Notes under the pieces: generated by a model
Told to the model about the DNA's origin: nothing
The model's input: only the letters and a program-made list of their open reading frames with translations
Database searches by the model: none
Shown: positions 7,487 to 16,624 of the stretch, in pieces
Position numbering within the stretch: the first letter of the stretch is position 1
Layout: each line of letters opens with the position of its first letter
Source of the DNA: Patescibacteria group bacterium UBA2023
Lineage (GTDB): Bacteria > Patescibacteriota > Gracilibacteria > BD1-5 > UBA2023
Direction of reading: 5' to 3'
DNA: 21,460 bases
NCBI GenBank assembly: GCA_002335145.1
Contig: DDBV01000006.1
Location: forward strand, 1-21,460
Program-made: the position numbers and the translations under genes

Positions 7487-10066
7487 ATGCTTCGGAACTT
7501 CTTTACGTATCGATCGTTTCTTTCGCGCGTGGGATTCGCGCTCGTTTTCGCCTTTTTTGTTTTTTTGGCGGTTTCGTATATCAAGGGGATCCAGATTCTC
7601 ATGCTCGTGCCGGCACTCGTCGCGGGGATATTCATTTATTCATGGTGGGATACCCGGCGGATCCTTTCGAGAAGCGTATTTTCTCTCTCCCGGTGACCAT
7701 TCGGCAGCGGACAAGCTTTATTCGCTCGGATTCCCGAGAAGCTCGCGTGTTCGATCCGTCTGGCATACAGGGATCCCCGAGGGGTTCTTACCTTTCTAGA
7801 AAAACATCGCTGATCGCTCGCGTGGGAGATGCCGGACTCTCCAGAAGGCGGAAAGATTGTCCTTTTTGTCTCCGGACGGTTCGACATACTCCGTCGCCTC
7901 GTGAGTGTCCCGCCCGCTCCACGGAGCACCCCGGTTTCCGCGAGACAATTTCCACGAGTCGAAGACGGATACCCGATGGTCCGAGAGTACGAACCTGGAG
8001 ATTTTGCCGGTCGTATTGATCCGCTCCGATCTTCCACAAAGGATGAACCGTATGTCAGGGTGCCGCATTCCGAGACGACGTCCACTCACCAGACCACCAC
8101 GGATAATAGAATTCGGATATCATCGAATGTCGCACTATCAGACCATCGCCCGGATGAAGGAAGCTGGCTCGGAAAATGGCTTATTATCGGTATCTGCATA
8201 GCTATCGTGACACTTCAATGGGAGAGTATCCTCCTTTCCGGGTCACTCCTTCTTACGATTGCGACCGTCCTCGCGCTCGAGTGGTGGTTCGGTCGGGGAA
8301 GGGGAGGGCGACTCGCGAAAAATGGTTCGGTCATATGCGCTTTTGTATTCATGGTCGTCATGACATTTTCGACCGGAGAGATGGCGGGGGCGGGGAGTGT
8401 CTTCCTTATACAGGTCCTCATTCTCAAGCGTCTTTTCCCGGATGAGGGCGAAGATGCATTTCTTTTTCTGTTTCTCGGACTTTTTGTGTTCGTTGCAGTT
8501 TCGCTTTTCGCTCTCCAGTTTTGGTTCATGGCGTTCTTTCTTGTGTACCTGCTCGTTGCTCTGGCACTCCTGCGGTCCGCGGCCGGCTACTCCGACCAAT
8601 TCGCTCTACGGTCTATGGTTCATACCGAGTGATCGAGACTCTCTTCGTTTCTGTCCTCCGTATCCATCCTCACGCTTATGGGAGTCTTTTTTCTTGTGCT
8701 TCCGCACGGGGACTCCGACCAGACAGACAATTCGTCGATGGGGGCAAGTGCTCAGAGTGAAGCCGTATCGGGATTTGCCGGAGAAATAGACCTCAATGCC
8801 GTTGGGCGCATTAAATCCGATACGAGCAAGAAGATCGTGGTACAAGACCTTCGTCCAGGTGATCAACAGAGATTTTCCGGAGCATACTGGCGATGAGAGC
8901 GATTCACTCGCTTCGCCAACGGCCGATGGCACCGGGATCTATGGGGTGACCGCCTCCCCATAGATCCCACTACTTCCAGTGACGATGCTTATGAGATCGT
9001 ATACTCTACCCTCGGAAGTGACCGATTGTTTTTTCCCGCCGTTCCTACGGGGCTCTCGCTGGATGGACTGACTCCGCTTAACGCATTTTCCTCTGCTCAC
9101 GACAGCACCATCATCGCCCTGCCTTCACCCACTCGGAGCACGCTCCATGTGCGGGCGTCATTCGCCCTCGATCGGTCTGGAGAATTTCACGATCTCCCGG
9201 ATACGACCGTCTTCGATTCATCTATGGCAGAGACGAGCGTCCCTGAAGACGTAACACTCTTGTTCGAGAAGTTCTGGGCCAATATCGACGAACAAACCGC
9301 CGCGAGTCCGAACCTGCTTACCGCATACGTCCGCGACCACTCGTGATTCACATACTCCATAGATGCTCCGGCACGCGATCTTGCCTCATTTCTCTATGAG
9401 GAGCGACGAGGACACTGTGAATATTTTGCAACGGTTCTCGCCGTGACTCTTCAGCATTTTTGATACCCGGCAACGCTCGTAAACGGCTTTTATGGAGGTG
9501 AGTCCAACGATCTTGGGAATGCCTGGATCGTGCGTGGTAAGGACGCTCATTCATGGGTCGAAATTCGCACAGACTCCGGAGAATGGCGGCGGTACGATGC
9601 GACCCCGCCCATCTGAGACGAGGATGCTCTCTCTCTTCTGGGTATCACAACCGCTACCGCGGTAAATATCTACGACTATCTAGATCTCCGCTGGTACTCA
9701 CATGTCGCCGGGTACGATGCACAGACGCAGTACGAGCTCCTCTGAGCAGTATGGTCGATTCGGTGGCGTTTGGTTGGCATACTCCTCATCGCACTCGCAT
9801 TCATACCGCTCGTGCTGCTTGGTCGATGGTGGGCACATCGCATACGGGAGAGTGAATCCGATCGCATGCTCCGTCATCTACGGAGTTATTTTGGTTCGGA
9901 CTTTCCGCTCGCACGTCTCTCGACCAATTATCCGGATCTCGTTATGCAGACTCGCCGCGCTCTCTATGGAAATCCTTTTTCATGCGATCGCAGCCTTCGT
10001 GAGCTCGATTCGGATTGGTACACGATCCAAAAAGAACACTCTGACCGAACGAGTGAATCAAGCTAA
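7487..10066 (+). CDS. DUF58-like / TgpA transglutaminase fusion membrane protein
   Basis: One frame of 859 residues contains eight UGA(Gly) codons (7694, 7811, 8630, 8894, 9344, 9461, 9614, 9743). Residues 15-55 hold two membrane helices. About 160-190 hold the DUF58 core: MVREYEPGDFAGRID, then PYVRV. The usual Trp after RID is Pro, and the following vWA-like half of DUF58 is absent. At about 226-410 several membrane helices follow, as in the TgpA N-terminal region (DUF3488). YWRGERFTRFANGRW opens the periplasmic part. The transglutaminase core has Cys644 in RRGHCEYFATVLA, His688 in KDAHSWVE and Asp704 in RRYDATPP, a complete triad. A last helix lies at about 755-780 before a basic cytoplasmic tail. 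The ATG at 7487 follows moxR by nine bases; the stop is TAA. In most bacteria DUF58 and TgpA are separate genes after moxR. An indel or assembly join cannot be excluded, though the frame is clean. Confidence 0.9.
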
Positions 10067-10131
10067 AGTCTCTCACTTCGCCGAAGATTGGTATGGAGTC
10101 TGTACGGGGGATGAGAGTATATTTCTGATTT

Positions 10132-10165
10132 AATCCATTACATAATGTAACTTATGTAATGGATT
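10132..10165. repeat. 14-bp inverted repeat after the transglutaminase gene
   Basis: The arms aatccattacataa (10132-10145) and ttatgtaatggatt (10152-10165) are perfect inverted copies around a six-base loop. The hairpin lies 65 bases after the TAA of the transglutaminase gene and may end its transcript, but there is no T-run after it on the plus strand. Confidence 0.5.
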
Positions 10166-10170
10166 TGTGC

Positions 10171-10208
10171 AAAAAAAAGAAGAGTGGTTCAGAATCTGAG
10201 CCACTCTT
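10171..10208 (-). terminator. Rho-independent terminator for the propeller-protein gene
   Basis: Read on the minus strand, the stem of 12 bases (10197-10208 with 10180-10191, one G-U pair) is followed by a run of eight T (10171-10178). It begins 22 bases after the TAA of the propeller gene. Confidence 0.85.
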
Positions 10209-10230
10209 TGCGAGGATTTCGCGTTCGGAT

Positions 10231-13035
10231 TTAATTTTCTACGAGCGTTACTGTCATCGTACCTGTATACGTACCGGACGATGCATAGGCCGGAACAGCA
10301 AGTCGCAGGTCGAGCGAGACGGAATATCTTCCTAAAATACCACCACTCGATGAACGCTCCACGAGTGTTGTTGCCGAGTTGATCGGCACGTATCAGGCGC
10401 CGATCGTTCCGACAGTACTGGGAATTACGACCGCGCTATTGGATCGCCCTCCGGTCGTAACGACCGACGAAGAAACGTTGCCCGAGATATTCGAGGCGCC
10501 GATCGTAGAGCTGCCGCTTACGAGGTCGCTCATGGAGACGGTAACGTAGTAGCCGTTGCTGGCTCCTTTAAGGTCCTCGATCGTGAAGGTTCCGCCCGAG
10601 AAATTGAGCGTCTGGGTCGAACTCGACGTCGTGGCCGACGGGAACGCGATGCTCGCGGGCGATTCCACGGTAACGGTTCCGGCGCCTATGACGGCCGCAA
10701 CCGAAGTCGAGGAGTTGAGTACCTGCAATGGAGACAGGATGGATATGCGGCCATTTCGATCGACGGTCGGTACGTATGGCAAGCCGTTGATCGGATTGAT
10801 TGCAGGCCACGCCACCGCTTGCGAAAAACCGAAGTATTCCACTCCGATCGTTACCCAGTCCGATCCGGTGAAACGCTGAATGGTGATCGGATACGCGGCT
10901 ACTGCGGTCGTACCGCGGTCCACAGTGTTCACGCTCCCAACATACAGGTCTCCGTTCGGAGCCTTTTCGAGTCGGGTTGCCGGGTTGAATTTACCGATGG
11001 CGGGAGCGGCGTGGACCCAGCTCGATCCGTTGAACTTCCAGAGATACATTTCCATGACGGTCGTGGAAGTCGATATATCGGATGTGAGAACGTACGGCAC
11101 TCCATCCAGGCCGACTTGAATACCAAGCGGATTCAAAGAGACCGTGTTCGCGCTAAAGGTTCCGAAACGACTATTTCCCACTTGAGACCACGTTGTCCCA
11201 TCCCACTTCATGACCGTCGGACCCTTTCCGGTAGATGGACTTATATCATTGAATACCACATAGTAGTCGCCGTTCGGAGCGAAGGCGGCATACGGAAGAC
11301 TCGATGCGTACGAGACGATATTTTCGGAGGGGCCGACGTTCTGCCACGCGGTTCCGTCGAAGTAGCGTGCGGAGGCGTAGCCCGTCGCAAGATCCCGATA
11401 TGTCGCGTACGGCTTCCCATCGCTTGAAAAAACGAGTTGTTGGGGGCCCGCCTGCCCTGAGCTCAATCCTCCCCCGCCCACGTAGACCCAAGACGATCCG
11501 TTCCACTTCATCAGGCTCACACGACCATTTGTTACTCCGCCGGTCCCATCGCGGAAGAGGATGTACGGAGCATCGTCCGGACCGACGGCCAGATACGAGG
11601 CGAACGTCAACGCGCCGGTCGCCGTCGGGATGGCGCCGGCCCCTCAGAGCACCGTCCAGACGCCGTTCGATCCGCGCTTCATCACGTCCGTATTCCGCCC
11701 CGCCGCATAGTCGATGAATGAAACATACCCGGTCCCTGTGGAATCGAACGCCAACCCCCTGGTACTTAGCATCCCTGTTCCGGCACCGTTTATTGCGGTT
11801 CCGATACTCGACCCGCTTGATGGCATGCTCGAGTACGAGAAGAGTCCGGTCATTCGTAGGCCGTTCCCCGTCCACTCCCCTATCGAATAGAGGCGTCCGT
11901 TTACAGGATTCACGAGCAGCTGTCCAGGTCCTCCCGAGGCGTTGTTATTCGGCAAGGTCTCGTCAAGCATGGTGAGCGATGAGTCCCCCACGACGTAGAC
12001 CTCGGCACGGGAGGTTGCCCAGTTAAAAAGGTGGAGGTAGATAGTGCCGTTTACTCCCTTGGCGAACGCTGTACCGGAGACACCTCCGGTCGGAGAGGGG
12101 CTGATATTGGATCCGACTTGCACCCAGCTCGATCCATCGTACTTGACGACCCTTCCGTACCGGCTCGTGGATTCCTGTGTTTTGTCGTAGTAGGCGGCGT
12201 AGACCGTGCCGTCATCCGCAACGATCATGCTCGGATAGTCCAATGCTCCATCGACCGATGCGATCGTTCCTCCTACGAGATTCCAAGATGTTCCGTTGAA
12301 TTTCCAGATCTGGAGTCCAGGACCTCCGTAGTGGGATACGTAGGGCATGCCATCCGGTCAAAACTGGAGTGTCGGCTCAAAGCCGGTGGTATTGACGAAG
12401 TCGCCTCGAGCGTGGTTGACTGAGGCTCATACCGCCTGCCAGGATCCTCCGGAATACCGGTAGACCCCGAGATATCCCGTGACGGTGTCCTGGAAGGCGA
12501 CGTACGGTACGCCGCCGGGAGAGACGACGAGGTTGAGCCAGAAGTTTGGGGTCATCGTGGAAAAATAGCTCGATCCCATGTCGACCCACGAAGTACCGTT
12601 AAATGTCTTGACTGCCAGAGTGTTACCATTGGCTGCATCGATGTACGCAACATACAAGGTTCCGTTCGGTCCGATCGCGATGCGTCCATCGAGGGTGGCT
12701 CCCGAGCTGAATCCCGGAGAACCGACCGTGACCCACGTTGTTCCTCCGCTCAAGGTCACGACCGTGGCCCCAGAACCGTACAATGAATCACGATAGAGCA
12801 TGGACGCTTGTCCGGTGGACGAAAACGCCGTCCACTGGGCCTTATAGTACGAGTCATACGAATATGGGATCATTCCCGCAGTCCCTCATACGTTCCACCA
12901 TCCCGAGGTATCAGCCGCTCGGACGGAGAAACAAGAACCAAAGAGCGCGAATATCGACAAAACGAAAAACAACATCGCGATGCAGAGGGCCCGAATGCTG
13001 CCTAATACACAACAAAGAACTCCACTCTTCGTCAT
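10231..13035 (-). CDS. Large secreted repeat (beta-propeller-like) surface protein
   Basis: With UGA as Gly at 12886, 12427, 12358, 11644 and 10393, one frame encodes 934 residues. A signal peptide covers residues 1-40, with a long hydrophobic core (LCIAMLFFVLSIFALFG) and a likely cleavage at VRA/ADT. At least eight repeats of roughly 60-70 residues follow. They share a pattern of G(x)PYVA(Y/F)xD, a short turn, (K/R)(Y/F)NGSSWVxVG, then a new strand, for example AFQDTVTGYLGVYRYSGGSW and KWNGSSWVYVGGG. This is the style of blade repeats in secreted beta-propellers. A separate C-terminal domain (about 780-934) contains FTIEDLKGASNGYYVTVSMS and ends YTGTMTVTLVEN; it weakly resembles WxL-type surface domains. 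The ATG at 13035 gives the best signal peptide; an in-frame ATG at 13080 is possible. It is presumably exposed on the cell surface; no catalytic motif is seen. Confidence 0.85.
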
Positions 13036-13175
13036 AGGAAACAAAACACGGTATATGCGCACGCGGTAATTGTGGCACATTATTCCTGCCTGTCAAACTC
13101 TTCAATCGTCATTAATGCTGTTTGGTACAAGGAGATCTTTTTTGTATTCCTGATTTCGAGCAGTGCACCAGATCC

Positions 13176-14585
13176 CTAAAAATAATTATCCGTCCAATCG
13201 TTCTGGAAAATGACCACATCTCCGGATTTCAGAAGCTTCGAAAATTCGCGGTGAGCCGTAGCGGTGTCTGGATAGACTATGATGCGGTCTGGAGAGAATC
13301 ATGCGTCCGCAAGACCAGTCGCAAGAGCGCGTGACGATGGCGTATCAATGAGTAATACGAGGTTGTATATATCGGCAATCTCTCGTCCCAGTCCCCGGTG
13401 GAGAGCTTCAGACTCCGAGCCGAGCTCTACCAATCCGGGGGTGAGCAGGATCTTGCGTCCGGACACGGCAGTATCATGCATGATCTGTGCGGCAGCGCGG
13501 ATTGATTCGGGATTGCCATTATAGCTATCGTCAATTACCGTCACGCCGGAAACTCCATTGCGAAGCACCTGGAGTCGATGCTCTACATACGGAAGATCCG
13601 CCACAGTACGGGCAATATCAGCCTCGGGTACTCCGAAAGATCGAGCGATCTCCACGGCAATGGCTATGGGACGGACGATATGTCGACCGAGCAACCGGGT
13701 ACGCAGTGGTATGCGATCATATGTCCACTCCCCTCCAGCGAAATCGGCGAGTGTCCGGTAATCCTCGATGGTATGGCTTTCTACCGCGTGGATGCGTGCG
13801 CGAATAGCCCGTTCATGACGAGAGAAACCAGACCGCGAATGGGTATCGGCCGTATCAAGGTAGAAAATTGCCTGATCTCCGAGTCCAATCGGCAGCTCAA
13901 ATATCGTGTCGATGATCGTATCAATGGATCCCATGCGGTCAAGATGCTGCTGTGTGATACCCGTGACAATACCAATATCGGGGCGTATCAATTGTGTAAG
14001 CTCAGCCACATCTCCGCGGTAGTGCTCCCCCATCTCCACAATGAAGATGTCTGGAATCGAACCTTGTTCCATACTTGCGATCGCCTGGGCGATCCCGAGC
14101 GGCGTATTGAGCGTCCCGGAAGGTGCGAAGACCTCGAGCCGGCTCGAGAGCATGTGTGAGAGAATTTCTTTCTGTGACGTTTTGCCATAGCTTCCGGCAA
14201 TGGCTATGAATTTCGTACCCCTCGCGTGCAACGACTCTATCCGCTTCCGCGCTTTCGCGACAATACGATGCTTGAGAACGCGATCGATTGGATATAGGAG
14301 CATGTTCGCCACGACGAAGAATACCGGCAAGAACACAACCCCGGCAATAAGACCCAGGATCCATACTACCCCGGGAATTCCCGATAACACGAGGGCAGAT
14401 GACAACCCGGCAAAGAGAAATCCGGCCATGATCGAAAGCGCGAAGAGCTTGCGTGTCCAAACAAGCTCTTTTCGTTCGTCCCGGCCCAAAAGGATAAGCG
14501 GACGCGAGTATATGACCCGAAGAAATCGCCACGATTCGTAATTTTCGAGCTGGTAGATGAGCAGGAGTCGTTTGATGGGATTCAT
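13176..14585 (-). CDS. murF: Membrane-anchored MurF-type Mur ligase
   Basis: This 469-residue protein couples an N-terminal membrane part (two helices, about 48-70 and 74-97) to a Mur ligase. The ATP-binding loop is GSYGKTSQKE (131-140). The central domain has EMGEHYRGDVAEL, TGITQQHLDRMG and later the MurF hallmark DDSYNGNPES. The C-terminus GDVVIFQNDWTDNYF matches the closing motif of this group. MurF adds D-Ala-D-Ala to the UDP-MurNAc tripeptide, and the D-Ala-D-Ala ligase gene two genes upstream supports that role. Fused membrane helices are unlike E. coli MurF but occur in CPR homologues as I recall them. UGA at 13299-13301 reads as Gly; the stop is TAG at 13176-13178. The start ATG at 14585 overlaps the previous gene's TAA by one base (TAATG), implying translational coupling; this rules against a longer frame starting at 14663. 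Confidence 0.88.
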
Positions 14586-15346
14586 TATCGTTTGAGGAAG
14601 TCTGTTATTTCGCAGAAAAATTCTCTCGGACAATCCGAGAAAAACATGTGCCCACCGGGCCATGTTTTCCCTGTTGCATTGGGAATACGGTTGAGCATAA
14701 GCCGATAATCAGCGATTGGTGTTTGATCATCGGATTCCCCCCAAAGAAGGAGTGTAGGGCAGGAAATTCACCCATATTCACTCCGTTGATCTTCGGCAAT
14801 GATATTGCGGAAGACATCTCGCATAGCTCCCGAAGAGCGGTAATCACTCGATGAAAATCGGTCTCGCACTCGCTCGTACCAGCGAGAAAATCCCGGAAGC
14901 GAAAAAATGGCTTTGGCGGTCTTTGCCATGAAGGTCCGCCACCGATTCCGCTCCGGCGGTATACCGGCCGCTCCGGTAAGGATGAGTCCTATTACGCGGT
15001 CGGATTGCTCCACAACGTATCGCACGGCGAATCTCGCCCCCATCGAATGCGCGACGAGAACGATTTCTTTTGAATCCTTCGCATATTTATTGATAAATGC
15101 TCCGAGGAATCGTGCGTATTCGTCTACGCCCCATGATGCCCTCGGTCGCGGACTGCGTCCGAATCCCGGCCAGTCGAACGCGACCGCACCGTACCCGGCT
15201 TCCTCCGCAAGCGCGAGAAACGGGACCCAGCGGTCAGCACTATCACCCCATCCATGCAAGAAGCAGATCAATCGGTCTTTGTGAAACGAGTCGGTGGCAA
15301 GAACGCGAATCGGTAGGTCCTCCACGATGACGGTGCAAATTCGCAT
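14585..15346 (-). CDS. Alpha/beta hydrolase
   Basis: This 253-residue alpha/beta hydrolase fold protein has no signal peptide. The oxyanion loop is FLHGWGDSADRW (29-40), the nucleophile elbow is AHSMG (Ser101), and the remaining triad members fit Asp206 in WGESDDQTP and His233 in PGGHMFF. The cap region is about 130-190. UGA at 14768-14770 (residue 193) reads as Gly and joins the C-terminal strand ISCPTLLLWG; without it the His and Asp would be lost. The ATG at 15346 lies three bases after the ddl stop, and the TAA overlaps the murF ATG. It is therefore embedded between two peptidoglycan precursor genes and co-translated with them. The substrate is unknown; an esterase or amidase acting on a wall precursor is speculation from context. 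Confidence 0.92.
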
Positions 15347-15349
15347 TTC

Positions 15350-16507
15350 CTACTTCTTGGCGAATCGAATGGTATTTTCGAGCAGCCCGGAGGTGAAGTC
15401 AATGTTTCGCTCGCGACGTTCATGATCGCGGAACGCTGTATCGATAAGACCCCTGAGAAACTCGGTCTCCGGAACCCCCGATGCTTTCCAGAGGTGAATT
15501 TGGAGCGTACCGGGAATCGTATTGATCTCGTTGACATAGAGATTACCCGCCTCTTGATCGTAGAGATAGTCGATACGCGGGGCTCCCCCGCCCGCGAAGA
15601 ATCGGTCGAAAATAATCCGGGAGTACCGGCGGACATCCTCGGCTATGGATTCCGGGATCGGCGCGGGGATATTCACGGTCTTGCTGTCGCCCGTCATCGT
15701 GGCCCCATCGGTCGCCATGTACTTCTCATCGAAAGTGAGGTATCCTCCTTTCGAGACCGGATTCTCGATAGCACTCGTGACAATTTCTCCCGCGATTTCG
15801 GTCACGGAACAGTTGAGCTCCATCACATTGGGCACACCGGCCTCCACCACCACGTCACGATCGTAGTGAAATGCGATCTCGAAGGCGGGTTCGAGCTCAT
15901 CACGATTACGAACCATACTCACGCCAATAGTCGATCCGAGCCGCGCTGGCTTTACGAACATGGGGAATCCTATTTCGGCGATGAGTGCTTCATCATCTAC
16001 GGTCTCACCGAATCGACAAATGCGATGCTTCACGATTGGGAGTCCGAGCGAAGCAAAAACATCCTTCATGATGATCTTATTGATACCTACCGCCGAAGCG
16101 AGAATACCCGGACCAACGTACGGGACGCCGAGCATTTCGAGGAAACCCTGCATGCTTCCGTCTTCTCCTCCGAGTCCATGAAATACGGGAAAAGCCACAT
16201 CCGCCTCGATAGTCCGTCGCTTGGTGAGAAGACCCACGCGCTCCTCTACGAACCGCAGTGTCGAGGATCCGGAGCACTCAGCCATGAGCTTCACAGCATC
16301 ACTCTCCTCCAGAATCTTGCGGACGTCCTGGTAGGTACGAATATCCTTGAATGCGGGATGATGCACGAACTTGCCGGCGCGCGTGACATAGACAGGAATC
16401 GCCTCGTACTCCGGAATGCGTTCGATCCAGCGCATGACAGCATACGCACTTGCGATAGATACATCGTGTTCGGTGCTTTTCCCTCCAAAGAGGACGGCTA
16501 CGCGCAT
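15350..16507 (-). CDS. ddl: D-alanine--D-alanine ligase (ATP-grasp)
   Basis: This 385-residue ATP-grasp enzyme is similar in length to Ddl (about 310-380). The N-terminal FGGKSTEHDVSIASA (7-21) is the family signature. HGLGGEDGSMQGFLEMLGVPYVG follows in shorter blocks, for example GEDGSMQG. ATP-grasp elements are FVKPARLGSTIGVS and the metal-binding VNEINTIPG near the C-terminus. It joins two D-alanines for the peptidoglycan stem peptide; D-Ala-D-Lac specificity cannot be excluded by eye. After NTIPG the sequence is TLQIHLWKASG rather than the FTPISMYP of classical Ddl, so it belongs to a divergent subgroup. None of about 33 glycines uses UGA, unlike most genes here. The ATG at 16507 is placed about 30 bases after a good promoter. 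It is the first gene of the ddl-hydrolase-murF operon. Confidence 0.92.
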   Translation of the reverse strand: MRVAVLFGGKSTEHDVSIASAYAVMRWIERIPEYEAIPVYVTRAGKFVHHPAFKDIRTYQDVRKILEESDAVKLMAECSGSSTLRFVEERVGLLTKRRTIEADVAFPVFHGLGGEDGSMQGFLEMLGVPYVGPGILASAVGINKIIMKDVFASLGLPIVKHRICRFGETVDDEALIAEIGFPMFVKPARLGSTIGVSMVRNRDELEPAFEIAFHYDRDVVVEAGVPNVMELNCSVTEIAGEIVTSAIENPVSKGGYLTFDEKYMATDGATMTGDSKTVNIPAPIPESIAEDVRRYSRIIFDRFFAGGGAPRIDYLYDQEAGNLYVNEINTIPGTLQIHLWKASGVPETEFLRGLIDTAFRDHERRERNIDFTSGLLENTIRFAKK

Positions 16508-16536
16508 GGGATCTCGGGCTAATGATAGACGGCTTC

Positions 16537-16564
16537 AGTATACCCGGAAGACCTATCGAGGCAA
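16537..16564 (-). promoter_or_regulatory. Promoter of the ddl operon
   Basis: On the minus strand TTGCCT (16559-16564) and TATACT (16537-16542) are separated by 16 bases, close to the housekeeping sigma consensus. The -10 lies 29 bases before the ddl ATG at 16507. The sequence GGGTATACT is shared with the divergent promoter at 16575-16603. Confidence 0.65.
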
Positions 16565-16574
16565 TTTTTTTCCT

Positions 16575-16603
16575 TTGCGATTCGGTCGATGGACGGGTAT
16601 ACT
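16575..16603 (+). promoter_or_regulatory. Promoter of the 445-aa unknown gene
   Basis: TTGCGA (16575-16580) and TATACT (16598-16603) are separated by 17 bases, a good match to the housekeeping sigma consensus. The -10 ends 21 bases before the ATG at 16625, so an upstream in-frame ATG at 16589 would precede the transcript start and is disfavoured. Confidence 0.65.
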
Positions 16604-16624
16604 CCGATACGATCTTTTGTTTTT

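Noticed and set aside
10819..11875. Plus- and minus-strand frames inside the propeller gene
   Set aside because: They are Arg/Ser-rich shadows of the repeat protein, and the repeats themselves are seen only in the chosen frame.
13091..13096. TTGACA as the -35 of the propeller gene promoter (minus strand)
   Set aside because: No acceptable -10 lies 16-18 bases downstream. A TATACC nearer the ATG is too far away to pair with it.
15422..16522. 366-codon plus-strand frame antisense to ddl
   Set aside because: The frame is a mirror of ddl, rich in His and Arg with no family motif, while ddl on the other strand has all ATP-grasp signatures.
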